Of a stretch of DNA of 64,000 nt, positions 54,188 through 63,308 are shown in pieces (positions within the stretch are counted from its first letter, which is position 1; each line of letters opens with the position of its first letter). The position numbers were made by a program, and so were the translations under genes. The notes beneath the pieces are model-generated. The model worked only from the letters and a program-made list of their open reading frames with translations, was not told the DNA's origin and did not search any database. Source of the stretch: Halobacteriovorax sp. JY17 (GTDB lineage: Bacteria > Bdellovibrionota > Bacteriovoracia > Bacteriovoracales > Bacteriovoracaceae); the NCBI RefSeq assembly GCF_002753895.1, contig NZ_NJER01000002.1, positions 496,001 through 560,000 on the forward strand, written 5' to 3'.

Positions 54188-54212
54188 AAAAAGGACCTTT
54201 TAAAGGTCCTTT
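54186..54212 (-). terminator. Terminator of the Mot operon
   Basis: AAAGGACC and GGTCCTTT form an 8-base stem with a 7-base loop; on the minus strand it is followed by TTTTT. The stop codon of the last gene lies in the loop. Confidence 0.8.
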
Positions 54213-55765
54213 GGAAGCTTGTCTATCCCTCTTAGGCAGTCAAGAGATAAGAGTTGAGAAGTTATAATATAGGTTTTCCACTCGTGATTTGGTCTAAAAC
54301 TTTTTGATAATTTAAAAGATTCCTCGCACCTCTTGGAGAATACTAAGTTTTTAAGTCGTCTTAGATCAACCATTTCTTTTTCATTCTCTGTTGTGTTCTT
54401 GTTGATTTTCTTTGCTTCTGAGTCAAGATAGGTTTTGGCGTCATCTCTTAAATAGTTCCAGTGACTTTGTACTTCCGAAGTTAGGTCGTAGCTTCCATCT
54501 TTAAAGTTAATGTTCCAAATTGTGTGCATGATGTCTAGTTTTTCTCCAGTGAGATTTCGAGGAATCCAGTATCTATCAATTTTATTCTTGTAAATAGTAA
54601 GAGTTTTTTCAAATAAGTTTGAAAAGTTTTTAACTGTAAGAGAATTTCGAAGTAGCGGAAATGTAATTGCTAAGGCATCAGATTCATTCATTGCAATATT
54701 CTGTAGCAATGAGAGCCTTGAGTCTTCTCTATTTGTTTTTAAGATGACAAAGAGAAGTAATACCACAATCGCGCCTATCTTTATGAAATCTAAAAAGGAG
54801 GAGAGGAAGGCCGTGAAGACAATTTTCTTCTTTTGGGTATTGAGAATGTCAATCTTATCAAGCTTGTTTAGTTGGTTGAGAGTTCCATCTGTAGACATTG
54901 TCTCAAGTTTGTTAATTTTGCTTAAGTATTCCAAGCTGGCAAGATTTTCAAGTTTATTAAGACTTTCAAGTTTAGATAGGTGATCAAGTTTTGATAATTC
55001 TCCTAATTCTTTTAACCCATCAATCTTGTCTAAATTTGATAAATTCTCTAGTCGATCTAGATATTGTAGGTCTTTTAAATTATCTAGTCCTCGTAGTTGA
55101 TTTAGGGATTCAAGATGATCTAATTTTTCTAGATTATTAAGTAAGTCTAGCTTTTGAAGATTTTGTAGGTCATTACCTTTTTCCTTTAGGATTTGTAAGA
55201 AGGAGTCCAGGCGGTCTAGTTCTTTTAAGTTTTCTAGTTTCTTTAATTCTGTAAGATCATCTAACTTGTTAAGAGATTTAAGTTCATCAAGCTTATTTAA
55301 TGAGGTTAGGTTATCAAGTTTAGAAAGGATCTCTAACTTTTCAAGCTTAGAGAGAGAGTCTAGTCTATCTAGTGATTTTAAGTTATCTAGCTCTTTAAGT
55401 TTTGATACATTACTTTCAAAATGTCTATTTACAAGTTCAAGATTCTTTAAAAGGTCAAGCTTATCTAAGGAGCTCAAATATTCTAGATTAGTTAAATCTT
55501 TTAAGTTATCAAGTTTTGTGAGCTTCGATAAGCTTTCTAATTGCGTAAGTTGAGAAAGGGATTGCAAGTTGTTTAACTTCTCAAGATTGTCGAGAGAAGA
55601 CAGTTTACTCAATTCTCGTAATTCATCAAGCATCGAAAGGTTTTTAATAAGACCTGAGTCAATTAAATTATTTAATTTTGTGATTTGATCTACGAGATAG
55701 TCAGTACTCGAAAGATTAGGGTCTTTAATAACATCTTGATTTTCTGAGATCTCTGTATTACTCAT
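54200..55765 (-). CDS. Leucine-triplet (L-x-x)n rod protein with a transmembrane helix, last gene of the Mot operon
   Basis: The N-terminal part is a striking repeat: a Leu (sometimes Ile, Val, Phe or Met) falls at every third residue. I count unbroken blocks at residues 43-112 (24 triplets), 123-192 (24) and 200-290 (31), plus 296-308 (5), 84 triplets in all. Example: LDNLKSLDRLDSLSKLEKL. A strict period of three does not fit a normal coiled coil (3.5) or LRR; it is the pattern expected of hexad-type alpha/beta coiled coils. A basic stretch QKKK is followed by a membrane helix (about 326-342, KIGAIVVLLLFVIL) and a 180-residue C-terminal domain with two cysteines, probably periplasmic. Overlaps the 187-residue gene by 8 bases. 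Confidence 0.75.
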   Translation of the reverse strand: MSNTEISENQDVIKDPNLSSTDYLVDQITKLNNLIDSGLIKNLSMLDELRELSKLSSLDNLEKLNNLQSLSQLTQLESLSKLTKLDNLKDLTNLEYLSSLDKLDLLKNLELVNRHFESNVSKLKELDNLKSLDRLDSLSKLEKLEILSKLDNLTSLNKLDELKSLNKLDDLTELKKLENLKELDRLDSFLQILKEKGNDLQNLQKLDLLNNLEKLDHLESLNQLRGLDNLKDLQYLDRLENLSNLDKIDGLKELGELSKLDHLSKLESLNKLENLASLEYLSKINKLETMSTDGTLNQLNKLDKIDILNTQKKKIVFTAFLSSFLDFIKIGAIVVLLLFVILKTNREDSRLSLLQNIAMNESDALAITFPLLRNSLTVKNFSNLFEKTLTIYKNKIDRYWIPRNLTGEKLDIMHTIWNINFKDGSYDLTSEVQSHWNYLRDDAKTYLDSEAKKINKNTTENEKEMVDLRRLKNLVFSKRCEESFKLSKSFRPNHEWKTYIITSQLLSLDCLRGIDKLPKDL

Positions 55766-56321
55766 TTTTGGCCCTTGTTAAACTAATTTTATAGGTTAGG
55801 AATTTATTTATTTCTTTCTTTGTTTGTGTTGAAAGGGTCTCATTTGTTTCATTCTTATACCTCATTACTTTGTTTTGAGAAGAAGTAAGATCTCTTTGTA
55901 ATGAGTATTTAATGATAGGAAGTATAGTAACTTGAAAGAAGTGAAGACGATCAGTTTGAAGATAAAAAGAATTTAAATTATCAAGAATTAAATTCCAGTT
56001 CTTTGTGTACTGATAAAAATTCGATTCTACCTCTCCGCTTATTCTTGTTGATCTATTCATGATTTCATTGTTTGTATTGATAATATGATAAATCATGATA
56101 GGGGTGGCTTCTGAAAAAATATTACCAATTTTCTTTTGAAAGCAATAAAGTTCTGTCTCATTATTCAGTTGGCAAAGACTTTCTGTGTTTCCACTCTTAA
56201 AAAGCTTTAATTCTTTTGGATTATTGATGTCGTTGAAATTTAGTTCATATAGAATAGCTAAGACAATAAAAATTGAAAAAATACTGAAGAATTTTATTAT
56301 CTTAAATATGGAGCTATTCAT
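55758..56321 (-). CDS. Bitopic membrane protein of the Mot operon, unknown family
   Basis: A 187-residue protein with one N-terminal membrane helix (ISSIF-like hydrophobic run, about residues 8-26: IIKFFSIFSIFIVLAILYEL) and a helical domain that should lie in the periplasm, with two close cysteines (CQLNNETELYC). No family is recognised. It overlaps the MotB end by 8 bases and the leucine-triplet start by 8 bases, so all four genes are translationally linked. It may link the motor to the rod protein or to the outer layers. Confidence 0.7.
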   Translation of the reverse strand: MNSSIFKIIKFFSIFSIFIVLAILYELNFNDINNPKELKLFKSGNTESLCQLNNETELYCFQKKIGNIFSEATPIMIYHIINTNNEIMNRSTRISGEVESNFYQYTKNWNLILDNLNSFYLQTDRLHFFQVTILPIIKYSLQRDLTSSQNKVMRYKNETNETLSTQTKKEINKFLTYKISLTRAKNE

Positions 56322-57027
56322 CTAAGTAGACTCCAAGACCTAATTTTATTTTCTTCTGTCCTTCATTAACTGGTTTAGCCACTTTTATTACAACTCTTCT
56401 GTTTTGAAGAATATTCCTCATGATTGGTTGACCTTTGTCGTCAGTATTCTCTGCCACAGGTTTTGATTCACCTTTTGAGATTGCTACTAAATTCTTTGCA
56501 GAGAAACCTAGGTATTCAAATCTTTCTAAGACTTTACTTGCTCTTATGGCCGCAAGTTCCCAAGAGGAAGTAACACTCTTGTTCTTTCTATGCTCAAATG
56601 GATCACTATGTCCTTCAATGATAACTTGATAGTTCGCATTCTTAGTTCTGATGATATCGACGAGCGTATCTAAAGAATCTACAAGTTCTTTTGGAAGTTT
56701 TGTTTGCCCCTCTGGAAATAAAACACTTCCTGAAAAAGTAATTGCAAGTTCAGAATTATTTAAAGTTATTTTAGACATTTTTTTAAGTGTAGGGTGGCGA
56801 GCAATTTCCTCATTGATTTCATTGAGCTTAATGTCAGAGCTTTTCCACTTTCCCTTGTTGAAACTTTTTGATAGCTCCTCTGCTTTTTGATTAAAGCCTA
56901 CGGGATCGAAATTAGCAAAGGCCATCATGAGTATAAAGAAACACGCAATAAGTGTCATCATGTCGGCGTAACTTACTAGCCAACCTGAACTATCATCTTC
57001 AGCTTGTTCTTCTTGAAAATCTTGCAT
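56314..57027 (-). CDS. motB: MotB-like stator subunit (OmpA peptidoglycan-binding domain)
   Basis: A 237-residue protein. The membrane segment VSYADMMTLIACFFILMMAF holds the proton-carrying Asp at residue 22. A plug-like linker leads to an OmpA domain that grips peptidoglycan (VIIEGHSDPF ... WELAAIRASKVLERF ... GESKPV ... NRRVVI). All key features of a MotB are intact. It follows motA by 8 bases. The usual role is to form the ion channel with MotA and anchor it; here it is part of a four-gene operon and may drive something other than the flagellum. Confidence 0.9.
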   Translation of the reverse strand: MQDFQEEQAEDDSSGWLVSYADMMTLIACFFILMMAFANFDPVGFNQKAEELSKSFNKGKWKSSDIKLNEINEEIARHPTLKKMSKITLNNSELAITFSGSVLFPEGQTKLPKELVDSLDTLVDIIRTKNANYQVIIEGHSDPFEHRKNKSVTSSWELAAIRASKVLERFEYLGFSAKNLVAISKGESKPVAENTDDKGQPIMRNILQNRRVVIKVAKPVNEGQKKIKLGLGVYLDE

Positions 57028-57035
57028 ATCTTTCC

Positions 57036-57818
57036 TTAGGCTACAGTTTTCCAGTCAAGTCTATCTTTCGGGTCTAGGTATGAATTCAGATCTTCAGCAA
57101 CAAATATAGGATTTGATTTCAACATTATATGTTTTATACCTTCAAGAATAATTTTATCTTTAGTATTCATTTGTCGTTGGATTTCTTCAAGGTTTTCAGA
57201 TATTGGAATAAAGACTAGGTTTGCAATAATAACTCCATAGAGTGTCGTAATAAGACAAACTCCCATGGCCGGACCAATGGTTTTCATAGCATCTGCTCCA
57301 CTTAAGTTTGCAAGGAGAACAACCATACCAATAGTTGTTCCCATCATTCCAAATGCTGGTGGGAATTTTCCAAGTGCCTTAATCTTTCTTGTTTGTTCTG
57401 ATCTAATATAGGCCATCTGTTTTGCTCTTTTTTCAAGAACTTCGACGAGGGCAACCTTATCTAAAATTCCATCTGAAATAAGAGAAATACCCTCTTCAAG
57501 AAATTCATCTGATGCTTTTGAAGAGATTGATTCTAAAGATTCACCTCCTCTTAGTGCTGAACATATACTCATAACATTCTCGATGAGTTTTGTGTTATCA
57601 ACCATTTTACCCATTAAGAAGTTTCTAAAAAATATTTTAAAAATAGCTCCTAATTTATTGAGCTGAAAGGCAATGCAGGTCGCTGCAAAAGTTCCCCCGA
57701 TAACAATAAATAAACTTGGTCCATCAAAGAAGATTTTAAGATTGTCAGAGGACATTTTTAAGCCTGCCATGAGCACGACAGTGGCGATAATTAGTCCAAT
57801 TAAAGAGAAAATATTCAT
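57036..57818 (-). CDS. motA: MotA-like stator subunit
   Basis: A 260-residue four-helix protein: the start MNIFSLIGLIIATVVLMAG, the SLFIVIGGTFAATCIAF helix, the cytoplasmic loop with charged residues (SEQTRKIKALGKFPPAF), then GMMGTTIGMVVLL and PAMGVCLITTLYGVIIANLVF. The conserved prolines and glycine-rich helix of flagellar MotA are present. Size is that of a standard MotA, with no long ZorA-like tail. It is the first gene of the minus-strand operon. No FliA promoter could be found upstream. Confidence 0.92.
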   Translation of the reverse strand: MNIFSLIGLIIATVVLMAGLKMSSDNLKIFFDGPSLFIVIGGTFAATCIAFQLNKLGAIFKIFFRNFLMGKMVDNTKLIENVMSICSALRGGESLESISSKASDEFLEEGISLISDGILDKVALVEVLEKRAKQMAYIRSEQTRKIKALGKFPPAFGMMGTTIGMVVLLANLSGADAMKTIGPAMGVCLITTLYGVIIANLVFIPISENLEEIQRQMNTKDKIILEGIKHIMLKSNPIFVAEDLNSYLDPKDRLDWKTVA

Positions 57819-57922
57819 AGATTTTAGTTCCTTCTTAAACTTTAAATTAGTTATTTAACTACGTTTCAAATTATATTTTATTGGACATTTTACTTACTGC
57901 AACTAGCGGAAAATATTAACTA

Positions 57923-58036
57923 TTGCCTATTGTTTGACTCAAATAGTTGCCTATTGGGGTTGGGAGTGTCGTAAGGTTCGTGGGGTAAGCACAAGGAATA
58001 TTTATCCATCTTAAGAAAATTAACACAAAGTGTTAA
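57923..58036 (+). promoter_or_regulatory. Repeated and palindromic elements before the giant lipoprotein gene
   Basis: In the 292-base gap between motA and the giant lipoprotein gene, TTGCCTATTG occurs at 57923-57932 and 57947-57956 (24-base spacing). A 7-base inverted repeat TTAACAC-aaa-GTGTTAA lies at 58020-58036. These look like regulator sites for either gene. The rest of the gap is AT-rich with no gene. Confidence 0.35.
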
Positions 58037-58110
58037 GATTGTCAGACACTTTAACGAAAAGTTATTGAGAATTATATTGCGCGAAATATCTTTCATTTAA
58101 AGGATTAATT

Positions 58111-61100
58111 TTGAAGAATTTCTTATCACTATTTCTTTCTATCTGCGTTGCCTCCTGTGTGGGGACGGTAGATGACAAAAATTTAGATACGACTAAGACA
58201 GCTATCTCCACAGAGAAGAAGCTAGATTTTAATGGTATTGTAGATGCTCAGGCAATTTCTGATTCTAGAGTTGCCGTATTCTTTAATGCTGTTGCAGGTG
58301 ACCCAGCTGATTTTTCTTACCAAATTGTTGTTAATAATTCTCAAAATCCAATTAATGTCAGAGGAGATAGTTTAGAAGTAAATTCAGCAGGGCAATATAC
58401 CTATATTGTAACAGATCTCTCTCCAGCAACTAAGTATGCATTCAATGTTAACGTAAGTGGTGCAGATGGTTCTAGTGGGGAAGGTTCACTAAATATTTAT
58501 GCGACGACGTTTTCTAATAAGACGTGCGACTTTGAAGGGGTTTCTTCTGTTGATGTTCCTGCAGGTTCTGGAGGAAAAACATCCTTGGTTGTACGCTGGG
58601 TCCCTGCGGTTACAAGATCTACAAGTGTGGTTTATAAGAATATTCAAGATCCTTATAAGTATGTCATTTATAAAATTGATGCTTATGGAGGATCTGGAAA
58701 TCTTTTTAATGACTCTTACAACAGTCCTGATAAAGAGGTTGTTGAAATTCCTGCAGGTGGAACAACAGAGTATCGTTTTCCTGGTCTCGATTCTGGAAAG
58801 AAGTATTACTTTGGAGTTAGATGTCTTCATGAAGGATATAAATCAAATCCATCATTATTAGTTGAGAAGAACTTAAAAATTATTTCTCAAACAACGAGGG
58901 ATAATACAGCTATTTTTGATTGGCAACCAACAAGTGTGAATATTATTACTCCGAGTGGGAAAAATGGTGAGAAGAGTAGAATCTTTACTTGGGAATCAGC
59001 GGCGGGTGATTTCTTTAATTATAGATTGTACTACCAAGGTTATACAACTGACCCTTCTCTTGTTCCTGATCCATTTACCGATGTAACTTTGGCCGACCCA
59101 GAATCAAAGATATATAGAACAATTAATGCTGAAGATGTTTCTTATGAATTGAATTTAACAGATGGAGATAAGTATAAGTATTATCATATGAAGCTTATAG
59201 CATGTGCTACATCTCAGTGCTTAAGTGGTCAAAGAATTGGTATTGATTCGACTTATTTAATTACGAAGCAAATAATTCCTAAAATTGCTCCTTTTCAAGG
59301 GATCCAGAAAATAGAAAACCCAAAATCTGCTACGGCTGTTGATTCTATTTGGATTAAAGCTGAAGCGCCTGCGATGACGGAAGGACATGCTCATAGGTTA
59401 AATCTTTATTGCTTAAAGGATGGTGCTGACAAGTCTACTAGGTTCTTAAAAAGAGCGGATGGAACTTTTGGAACTGGTGCTGACGATAGAGGAAGTTGTG
59501 CAGATCTTACAGTTGCTGGAACAGTTCCAGCAACAGAAGCTCAACTCTATGCCTTTACGGAGCTGGAGATTAGTGGAGCTAAAACGGATGGAACAACTTA
59601 TTGCTTAATGATGGTACCTGTTTTAGAAAATATAACACCAGCATATTACTATGAAGATATTGGTGGTGCCTCTATAAGATGTATTACACCTGAAATTGTT
59701 ACTCCAAAAATTTATGAGTTTGCAGGAAAAGATTCTTGTAGTCTCATTGGATCAAGTAGTTCTCAGTTGGATGTTAACTGGTCTCAGCCTGGGGGGGGGA
59801 TTTATAGTGGATACTATGTTTACTATAAGGATGAAGAAGTAGGAACTAAGTTTAATTTTGCTGCAGCTCTTCAAGCACAAGAAGATGTAGACGATTCTGA
59901 ATATTTTACACCAGTTGATATCGCAAACCGGACAACGTATACAAGTCGACTTTCTAATCTCATCCCAGGGCATTCTTATGAGATTGGAGTTCTGACATAT
60001 GTTGATGTTGGTGGTGTAAAAAAGTTTTCAGAAGGAAACCTAAATACCTATTCTTGTACTGTTCCAATTCCTGAATACTCATTTCAAGAGTGGACAGGTG
60101 TAATGGCCCTCGGTCCTAAAACAAATGAGCTCTATCCAAAGAATATGAATGCATACTTTGTTCAAGAGTCATTAGATGCAATGAATAGACCATTTGAAGT
60201 TTTAATGAAGGAGATAGGAACTCCTGCTGACTTTGATGAAGAAGCTGCCGATTCAACACCAACTTTTGGACTAGATAATGAATATGTAAAGACAGATCTC
60301 TACGGCAGTGCAAGTGAGTTCAATGGTACTTATGGTTCAACAACAAATTCTGAATTCATGAGTACTGCTTTAAAATATTCAAATACAGGGGTTATTAAAT
60401 TCGCTTTTAAAGACGTCTTGATAAATATTGATGGAACAAGTGTAAATCTTTCCGATTATGCTATTAATACCATAGGACTTCCTGCTGCGAAGAAAGATAG
60501 AAAGTATGGTTATAAAATCTTAAGATCAGAAGATAATGGAACTTCTTGGGTTGATATTACGAAGGGGAATTTTGCATATCAGAATGCAACGAATGAAGGA
60601 CTTGTTGTCGCTTCAAATATTCCTAAGGTTAGGCCTCATGCGGGAGAGGATTTACCGGCTGGTAATGAATGGATTATTAACTTTACGGACTATTCAGTAA
60701 AAGCTGAGAAATTATCATCGACTTATACTGAGAGAGCGAGAATCTATCAGTATAAAGTTGTTCCTATTTTTGATGGGAAAGAGTTAACGATGGTATCATC
60801 TTCCAATAATCCTACTCATAATATTATTAAGATTACTCTTCCGCCGCCGAATATGGCACTTGTTCATAGATGGATGGCGAATAGAACTTGGTGTCGTGAG
60901 ATCGGAAGAAATCCAAATACTGCTGAAGGTGTAAACTACTCTTGCTCTTATTCTGGGCTTGGCTCTCAGGGGGTAACTCTTCCATGGAGACTAGGACAGA
61001 CTGTTATTGACTTGGGAGGAGATTTACTTGTTGATAGATTTGAGCTTGGTTGTGGATTTTCAAGAGGAGATACTACTCAAGATCAGTCTTTAAATAAGAG

Positions 61101-63270
61101 TTCGTTTTCAGGTTCTCAATTAGACTTTGAAGGATTGAATGATCTTACTAGTCCGAGTGAGTTTAAAGGTTGTTATTACGATGAAGGCAGTGCTGCCTCT
61201 GATAATAATTTAGCTTCTCAGTTTAGTCGAGAGAATGGTGGGCAAACAGGTTCGAGATATTCTCAAATGGTAAGAGGAGACTGTCTTGGTGACGGGAAGA
61301 ATCTAGTTATTCCAAGAGAGTATTGTGATTCACCGATTAAATCTTTTGATGAAAACGTTTATTACCCAGGAAATGTTAATACGCCGGGAAGTTGTTCGAC
61401 AGTTACTCATGCTGGAGATGGAGGAACAACCGCTTATAACTATGAAGAAAATAGTGTGCAGAGTCTATTTGCTTCAGTTTTCTATCAACGTTCTAAATAT
61501 TCTTCTAGGCACTATGGTTTAGTAAATCCTCATTATACAGCACCAGACAGTGCAAGACTTACCATAAATGGTGATGGGTTTATGAATAACTGTATGATTA
61601 ATCTCCCTTATATAAATGGATCTGGAAAGTATAGACCTAGATGGTTTGGTACTTCGGCCTTAATGTCGGGAGTTAGAAATTCAATCACAGCTGTAAATAG
61701 TATTCTCTATAATAAAACGGTAGGTGAAGTTCTTGCGAATACAAATCTCTACAATTTATCTGATGTCGCCGCCCCTTCTCTTCCTGAGGGGATGAATTCA
61801 GATACTCCAATGGGAAGAGTCTTTTCAAGCAATGGGTCAGGGCTTCCTCCATTGGATGGAATGGATCAGGAGGATACTCATAACCTTTGCAGTACGTTTA
61901 ATGTGGAAGTTGGGATAAAGGTTGGGAGTGACCCTTTTGCTTCCTTTGGGCAGAAAAAACCTAAGAGACTTTTAAGAAGAAAAGAATTTATTGCATCCTC
62001 TGCTTGGAGTGAATCCTTGGCCGCAAGAAATACTGCAAGTCCTTATAACGATGCGTCTAATGACGGTACAATTCTTCAAATTGAAGCTGAAGAATGCAAT
62101 AGTAATTATAAAGGAGTCGATGCTGTTAGTGGTGGAGCTGACTATAATCAAATTGGAGAAGATATAAGGTCTAATTTTGGTTTTGTTGGAGCTACTTCGA
62201 CTCGAGTACCACTTCTTACTGGAAGTGGTGTAAGTACGGGAGTAAATAGCAGTTCTGCAAAGTGTGTTAGTAAGTATGGAATTCAAGATTTAGTTGGAAA
62301 TGTTGTAGAAAGTGTAAGTGATCAACTCTTTTGTTTTACTGGTGAAAGAATAATGTTCAATAAGACAAGTGCTGGCTTAGGTTCAGGTGATGCAGAGTGG
62401 ACAGAGTATCCAGGATCTAGTTTTATAGAAGAAAATGAGTTTAACTCTCTCTTTCAGACTCCTTTTCTCGATACGATAAATACTGGAAGGTGTTCAGTTA
62501 ATGAAGAAGGTGCGTCGAGAGCTTATGATGCATTAATTCCTGGTTCAAGTATCATTAATTCTATATTTACTGAGATAGGTTCAACTACAGTAAATCCTTT
62601 AGTTGTTCCAAAAGTAAAAAACTTTGATATTGAATCTCTTAATCAGGCAAGAAATGGAGATGGAAGCTTCTTAGACTTTGGAAATGATAGACTAGGTCCT
62701 AATTTGTCTAATTCTAATAATTTAAGTTCCGGAGGATACTTTAGTCATCTGCTGGGGCTACCTCTCTCCTGCTCGGGGACAGCTTGTAATGACTCTCTTG
62801 ATAATGAAGTCATAAATATTGATGCAGCATTTGATACATCCGGAAGAACGCTCTCGTCAGTGAATGATGTTTCATTTGCAGATGGAATGATTTACAAATT
62901 CTCTCTTGGGAATTCTAGATTTACTAATTCGGGTACATTAGATGTTAGTGTTGAGACTAGAACTTTTGACCCTGCGACTATGGAAGATAATCAATCTTTT
63001 AATTATATTACAGACCTAGACTATAGTGGGGGAACTTGGACTGCAACAACTGCTGATGCAAAAGATAATGGAGGAGTTGTGGTGGCGAAGAGATCTCTTT
63101 TCTCAATTCCAAGAAGTGGAGCAGTACTCTCTATTCCTTCTGGCGGAAGCGTTTATGAGCAAAAAAGTGGTAGGTATACGGCAAATATTAAAAGAGTTAG
63201 TGGAAATATTAAGAGAGTTCTAAGTTCTGGAATGGCCGGGAGATGCTCTATTTTAATCAATGAAAATTAA
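58111..63270 (+). CDS. Giant lipoprotein with fibronectin-III repeats and FGE/SUMF1-like C-terminal region
   Basis: 1719 residues with a lipoprotein signal (LSICVASC, Cys 16). Residues about 30-1000 hold several fibronectin-III-like domains (for example YTYIVTDLSPATKYAFNVNVSGADG). The later region has the look of a formylglycine-generating-enzyme/SUMF1 type domain (VDRFELGCGF, then YGIQDLVGNVVES, like the family's DMxGNVWEW), probably without FGE activity. It is rich in cysteines. The start codon is TTG with AAAGGA upstream. It is a surface or periplasmic structural or adhesive protein. A second lipoprotein gene follows 38 bases after the stop. Confidence 0.75.
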   Translation: MKNFLSLFLSICVASCVGTVDDKNLDTTKTAISTEKKLDFNGIVDAQAISDSRVAVFFNAVAGDPADFSYQIVVNNSQNPINVRGDSLEVNSAGQYTYIVTDLSPATKYAFNVNVSGADGSSGEGSLNIYATTFSNKTCDFEGVSSVDVPAGSGGKTSLVVRWVPAVTRSTSVVYKNIQDPYKYVIYKIDAYGGSGNLFNDSYNSPDKEVVEIPAGGTTEYRFPGLDSGKKYYFGVRCLHEGYKSNPSLLVEKNLKIISQTTRDNTAIFDWQPTSVNIITPSGKNGEKSRIFTWESAAGDFFNYRLYYQGYTTDPSLVPDPFTDVTLADPESKIYRTINAEDVSYELNLTDGDKYKYYHMKLIACATSQCLSGQRIGIDSTYLITKQIIPKIAPFQGIQKIENPKSATAVDSIWIKAEAPAMTEGHAHRLNLYCLKDGADKSTRFLKRADGTFGTGADDRGSCADLTVAGTVPATEAQLYAFTELEISGAKTDGTTYCLMMVPVLENITPAYYYEDIGGASIRCITPEIVTPKIYEFAGKDSCSLIGSSSSQLDVNWSQPGGGIYSGYYVYYKDEEVGTKFNFAAALQAQEDVDDSEYFTPVDIANRTTYTSRLSNLIPGHSYEIGVLTYVDVGGVKKFSEGNLNTYSCTVPIPEYSFQEWTGVMALGPKTNELYPKNMNAYFVQESLDAMNRPFEVLMKEIGTPADFDEEAADSTPTFGLDNEYVKTDLYGSASEFNGTYGSTTNSEFMSTALKYSNTGVIKFAFKDVLINIDGTSVNLSDYAINTIGLPAAKKDRKYGYKILRSEDNGTSWVDITKGNFAYQNATNEGLVVASNIPKVRPHAGEDLPAGNEWIINFTDYSVKAEKLSSTYTERARIYQYKVVPIFDGKELTMVSSSNNPTHNIIKITLPPPNMALVHRWMANRTWCREIGRNPNTAEGVNYSCSYSGLGSQGVTLPWRLGQTVIDLGGDLLVDRFELGCGFSRGDTTQDQSLNKSSFSGSQLDFEGLNDLTSPSEFKGCYYDEGSAASDNNLASQFSRENGGQTGSRYSQMVRGDCLGDGKNLVIPREYCDSPIKSFDENVYYPGNVNTPGSCSTVTHAGDGGTTAYNYEENSVQSLFASVFYQRSKYSSRHYGLVNPHYTAPDSARLTINGDGFMNNCMINLPYINGSGKYRPRWFGTSALMSGVRNSITAVNSILYNKTVGEVLANTNLYNLSDVAAPSLPEGMNSDTPMGRVFSSNGSGLPPLDGMDQEDTHNLCSTFNVEVGIKVGSDPFASFGQKKPKRLLRRKEFIASSAWSESLAARNTASPYNDASNDGTILQIEAEECNSNYKGVDAVSGGADYNQIGEDIRSNFGFVGATSTRVPLLTGSGVSTGVNSSSAKCVSKYGIQDLVGNVVESVSDQLFCFTGERIMFNKTSAGLGSGDAEWTEYPGSSFIEENEFNSLFQTPFLDTINTGRCSVNEEGASRAYDALIPGSSIINSIFTEIGSTTVNPLVVPKVKNFDIESLNQARNGDGSFLDFGNDRLGPNLSNSNNLSSGGYFSHLLGLPLSCSGTACNDSLDNEVINIDAAFDTSGRTLSSVNDVSFADGMIYKFSLGNSRFTNSGTLDVSVETRTFDPATMEDNQSFNYITDLDYSGGTWTATTADAKDNGGVVVAKRSLFSIPRSGAVLSIPSGGSVYEQKSGRYTANIKRVSGNIKRVLSSGMAGRCSILINEN

Positions 63271-63308
63271 ATAAAAAATTAAATAAAGAATTAAATTGGA
63301 CGTTAGTG

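Noticed and set aside
54744-55553. Plus-strand S/L-rich ORFs over the leucine-triplet gene
   Set aside because: They are the antisense of a regular leucine repeat, with Ser/Leu-rich composition and no ribosome site.
54200-57818. Operon as a bona fide Zorya system
   Set aside because: No ZorC, ZorD or ZorE homologue is present and MotA lacks the long tail; only an analogy is kept.
57819-58110. FliA-type promoter for motA
   Set aside because: A TAAAGTTT-like string exists close to the start, but no CCGATAA-type -10 lies 11 bases after it.
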